6,810 nucleotides of DNA from Anaerolineae bacterium. Lineage in GTDB: Bacteria; Chloroflexota; Anaerolineae; JACIWR01. Of this stretch, positions 6,141-6,810 are shown piece after piece; within the stretch, counting starts at the first letter, position 1, and every line of letters begins with the position of its first letter. The notes under the pieces are model-generated. The model had not been told where the DNA came from. It did no database searches and saw only the letters and a list, made by a program, of their open reading frames with translations. Where the stretch lies: positions 1 through 6,810 of the forward strand of contig JAGGZG010000054.1 of assembly GCA_021162125.1 (NCBI GenBank), read 5' to 3'. Position numbers and translations under genes: made by a program.

Positions 6141-6810
6141 ATGAAAGCACTTAAGCGGTGTTTGATTGACTACGACATGGCCCTGCTGCGGGCTATCGCC
6201 GAACGACGCGGTGTGGAGCTGACCAGCAACCGCCAGCGGGAAGCGGCGGCGCAGTTGGCGTCCGCCCTGCTAGACCCGGCGTCCGTGGCCGAGGCCGTGG
6301 ACTGGCTGACTCCGGCGGAGCGGGAGGCGCTGGACGCGCTCCTGACCTCTGGCGGGAGGATGCAGGCTCCGCTTTTCGCCCGTCGTTTCGGGGAGATTCG
6401 CGCCTTCGGCCCAGGCCGCCTGGAGCGGGAGAAGCCCTGGCGACAACCGGCCAGCCCCGCCGAGGGGTTGTGGTATCGCGGCCTGATCGCCCGCGCCTTC
6501 GATCTGCTGGAAGATCAACCCACGGAGTTCGTGTTCGTGCCCACGGACTTGCTTCCCCTTTTGCCCGCTCCACCCGCCGGGCCGCCGCCTTTCACCGTCG
6601 AGCCAACCCCCCCGCCGCCGATTGTGCGCGACGACGACCGGGCGGCAGCACAGGACTTGTGCACTTTCCTGGCCTATCTGCGAAATCAAAAGGTCGTCCC
6701 CCTGCGAGATCGCAGCCTGGGGAAGCAGGACATCGCCTGCCCAGTCCTCGGCGACGAGCAGACGCGGGCCCAGCCGGGCGATGTCCTGCTTCCCCAGGCT
6801 GCGATCTCGC
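6141..6810 (+). CDS. Helicase-associated (XPB/Ssl2 N-terminal-like) protein, 5' part only
   Basis: The frame opens at ATG 6141 and is still open at the window edge, giving 223 codons. The start is supported by GAGAGG at 6133-6138, though only two bases separate it from the ATG. The N-terminal 130 residues (DYDMALLRAIAERRGVEL, then LTPAEREALDALL, FARRFGEIRAFGPGRLEREK, SPAEGLWYRGLIARAF and FVFVPTDLLPLLP) resemble the helical, winged-helix-like proteins of Chloroflexota annotated as helicase-associated or XPB/Ssl2 N-terminal domain proteins. A proline-rich linker (about 147-163) leads to a second helical segment, DLCTFLAYLRNQKVVPLRD. No Walker A motif is seen in this part, so helicase activity cannot be claimed. 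The role may involve DNA or transcription, but this is unproven. Only codons 1-199 (to 6737) are trustworthy: the rest falls in a fold-back inverted repeat, and the 24 forward residues after it are probably not native. Confidence 0.72.
   Translation, partial: MKALKRCLIDYDMALLRAIAERRGVELTSNRQREAAAQLASALLDPASVAEAVDWLTPAEREALDALLTSGGRMQAPLFARRFGEIRAFGPGRLEREKPWRQPASPAEGLWYRGLIARAFDLLEDQPTEFVFVPTDLLPLLPAPPAGPPPFTVEPTPPPPIVRDDDRAAAQDLCTFLAYLRNQKVVPLRDRSLGKQDIACPVLGDEQTRAQPGDVLLPQAAIS
6704..6810. repeat. Perfect 34-bp inverted repeat at the window edge, probable fold-back artefact
   Basis: Bases 6704-6737 and 6777-6810 are exact reverse complements separated by 39 bases, and the right arm ends exactly at the last base. 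The left arm is coding sequence of the last gene. Reading the loop on the minus strand (6776 down to 6738) after the arm gives RLGPRLLVAEDWA in frame, turning KQDIA into KQDIARLGPRLL, which fits a helical protein better than the forward reading CPVLGDEQTRAQP. A perfect arm in protein-coding DNA that stops at the sequence end is typical of a fold-back amplification chimera or assembly error. A natural inversion cannot be excluded. Confidence 0.8.

Noticed and set aside
6131..6154. ATG at 6131 as start of the last gene or a small upstream peptide
   Set aside because: It is out of frame with the main gene and stops after seven codons. It is explained by the chance ATGAGAGG overlap with the ribosome binding site.

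Overview
The window carries four genes on the plus strand and no convincing gene on the minus strand. It looks like a piece of a GC-rich, free-living bacterium, most likely Chloroflexota (Anaerolineae-like). This placement is inferred from the type of Ser/Thr kinase, a GAF-PAS class III cyclase, a large PTPS-related/YfhO-like membrane protein with a C-terminal beta domain, a protein resembling the helicase-associated (XPB/Ssl2 N-terminal-like) family common in that phylum, and intergenic DNA packed with modular palindromes. No rRNA, tRNA, CRISPR array or transposase gene was seen.

Layout. Bases 1-341 hold no gene. They are a dense series of hairpins, including a 16-bp inverted repeat that also folds as two tandem hairpins, then a short trinucleotide run and an imperfect direct repeat. 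Bases 354-1757 encode a cytosolic Ser/Thr protein kinase with three TPR-like repeats behind the kinase domain. After 78 bases with no strong hairpin comes a soluble coiled coil-GAF-PAS-adenylate cyclase (1836-3641). A perfect 14-bp hairpin (3655-3685) separates this signalling pair from a 785-residue GT-C-like membrane glycosyltransferase (3717-6074), whose start codon directly follows a small hairpin that displays a Shine-Dalgarno-like sequence in its loop. Another long palindrome (6078-6128) precedes the last gene (from 6141), which is cut by the window end.

How the genes work together. The kinase and cyclase are probably one transcription unit that couples protein phosphorylation to a cyclic nucleotide signal. 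Nothing in the sequence shows which signals or targets are involved. The membrane glycosyltransferase and the helicase-associated protein are each set off by a strong hairpin and are probably separate functions.

The last 107 bases form a perfect 34-bp inverted repeat around a 39-base loop ending exactly at the window edge. The reverse complement of the loop continues the last protein in frame with a plausible sequence. This suggests a fold-back chimera or misassembly, so the bases after 6737 should not be trusted as the true continuation of the gene.
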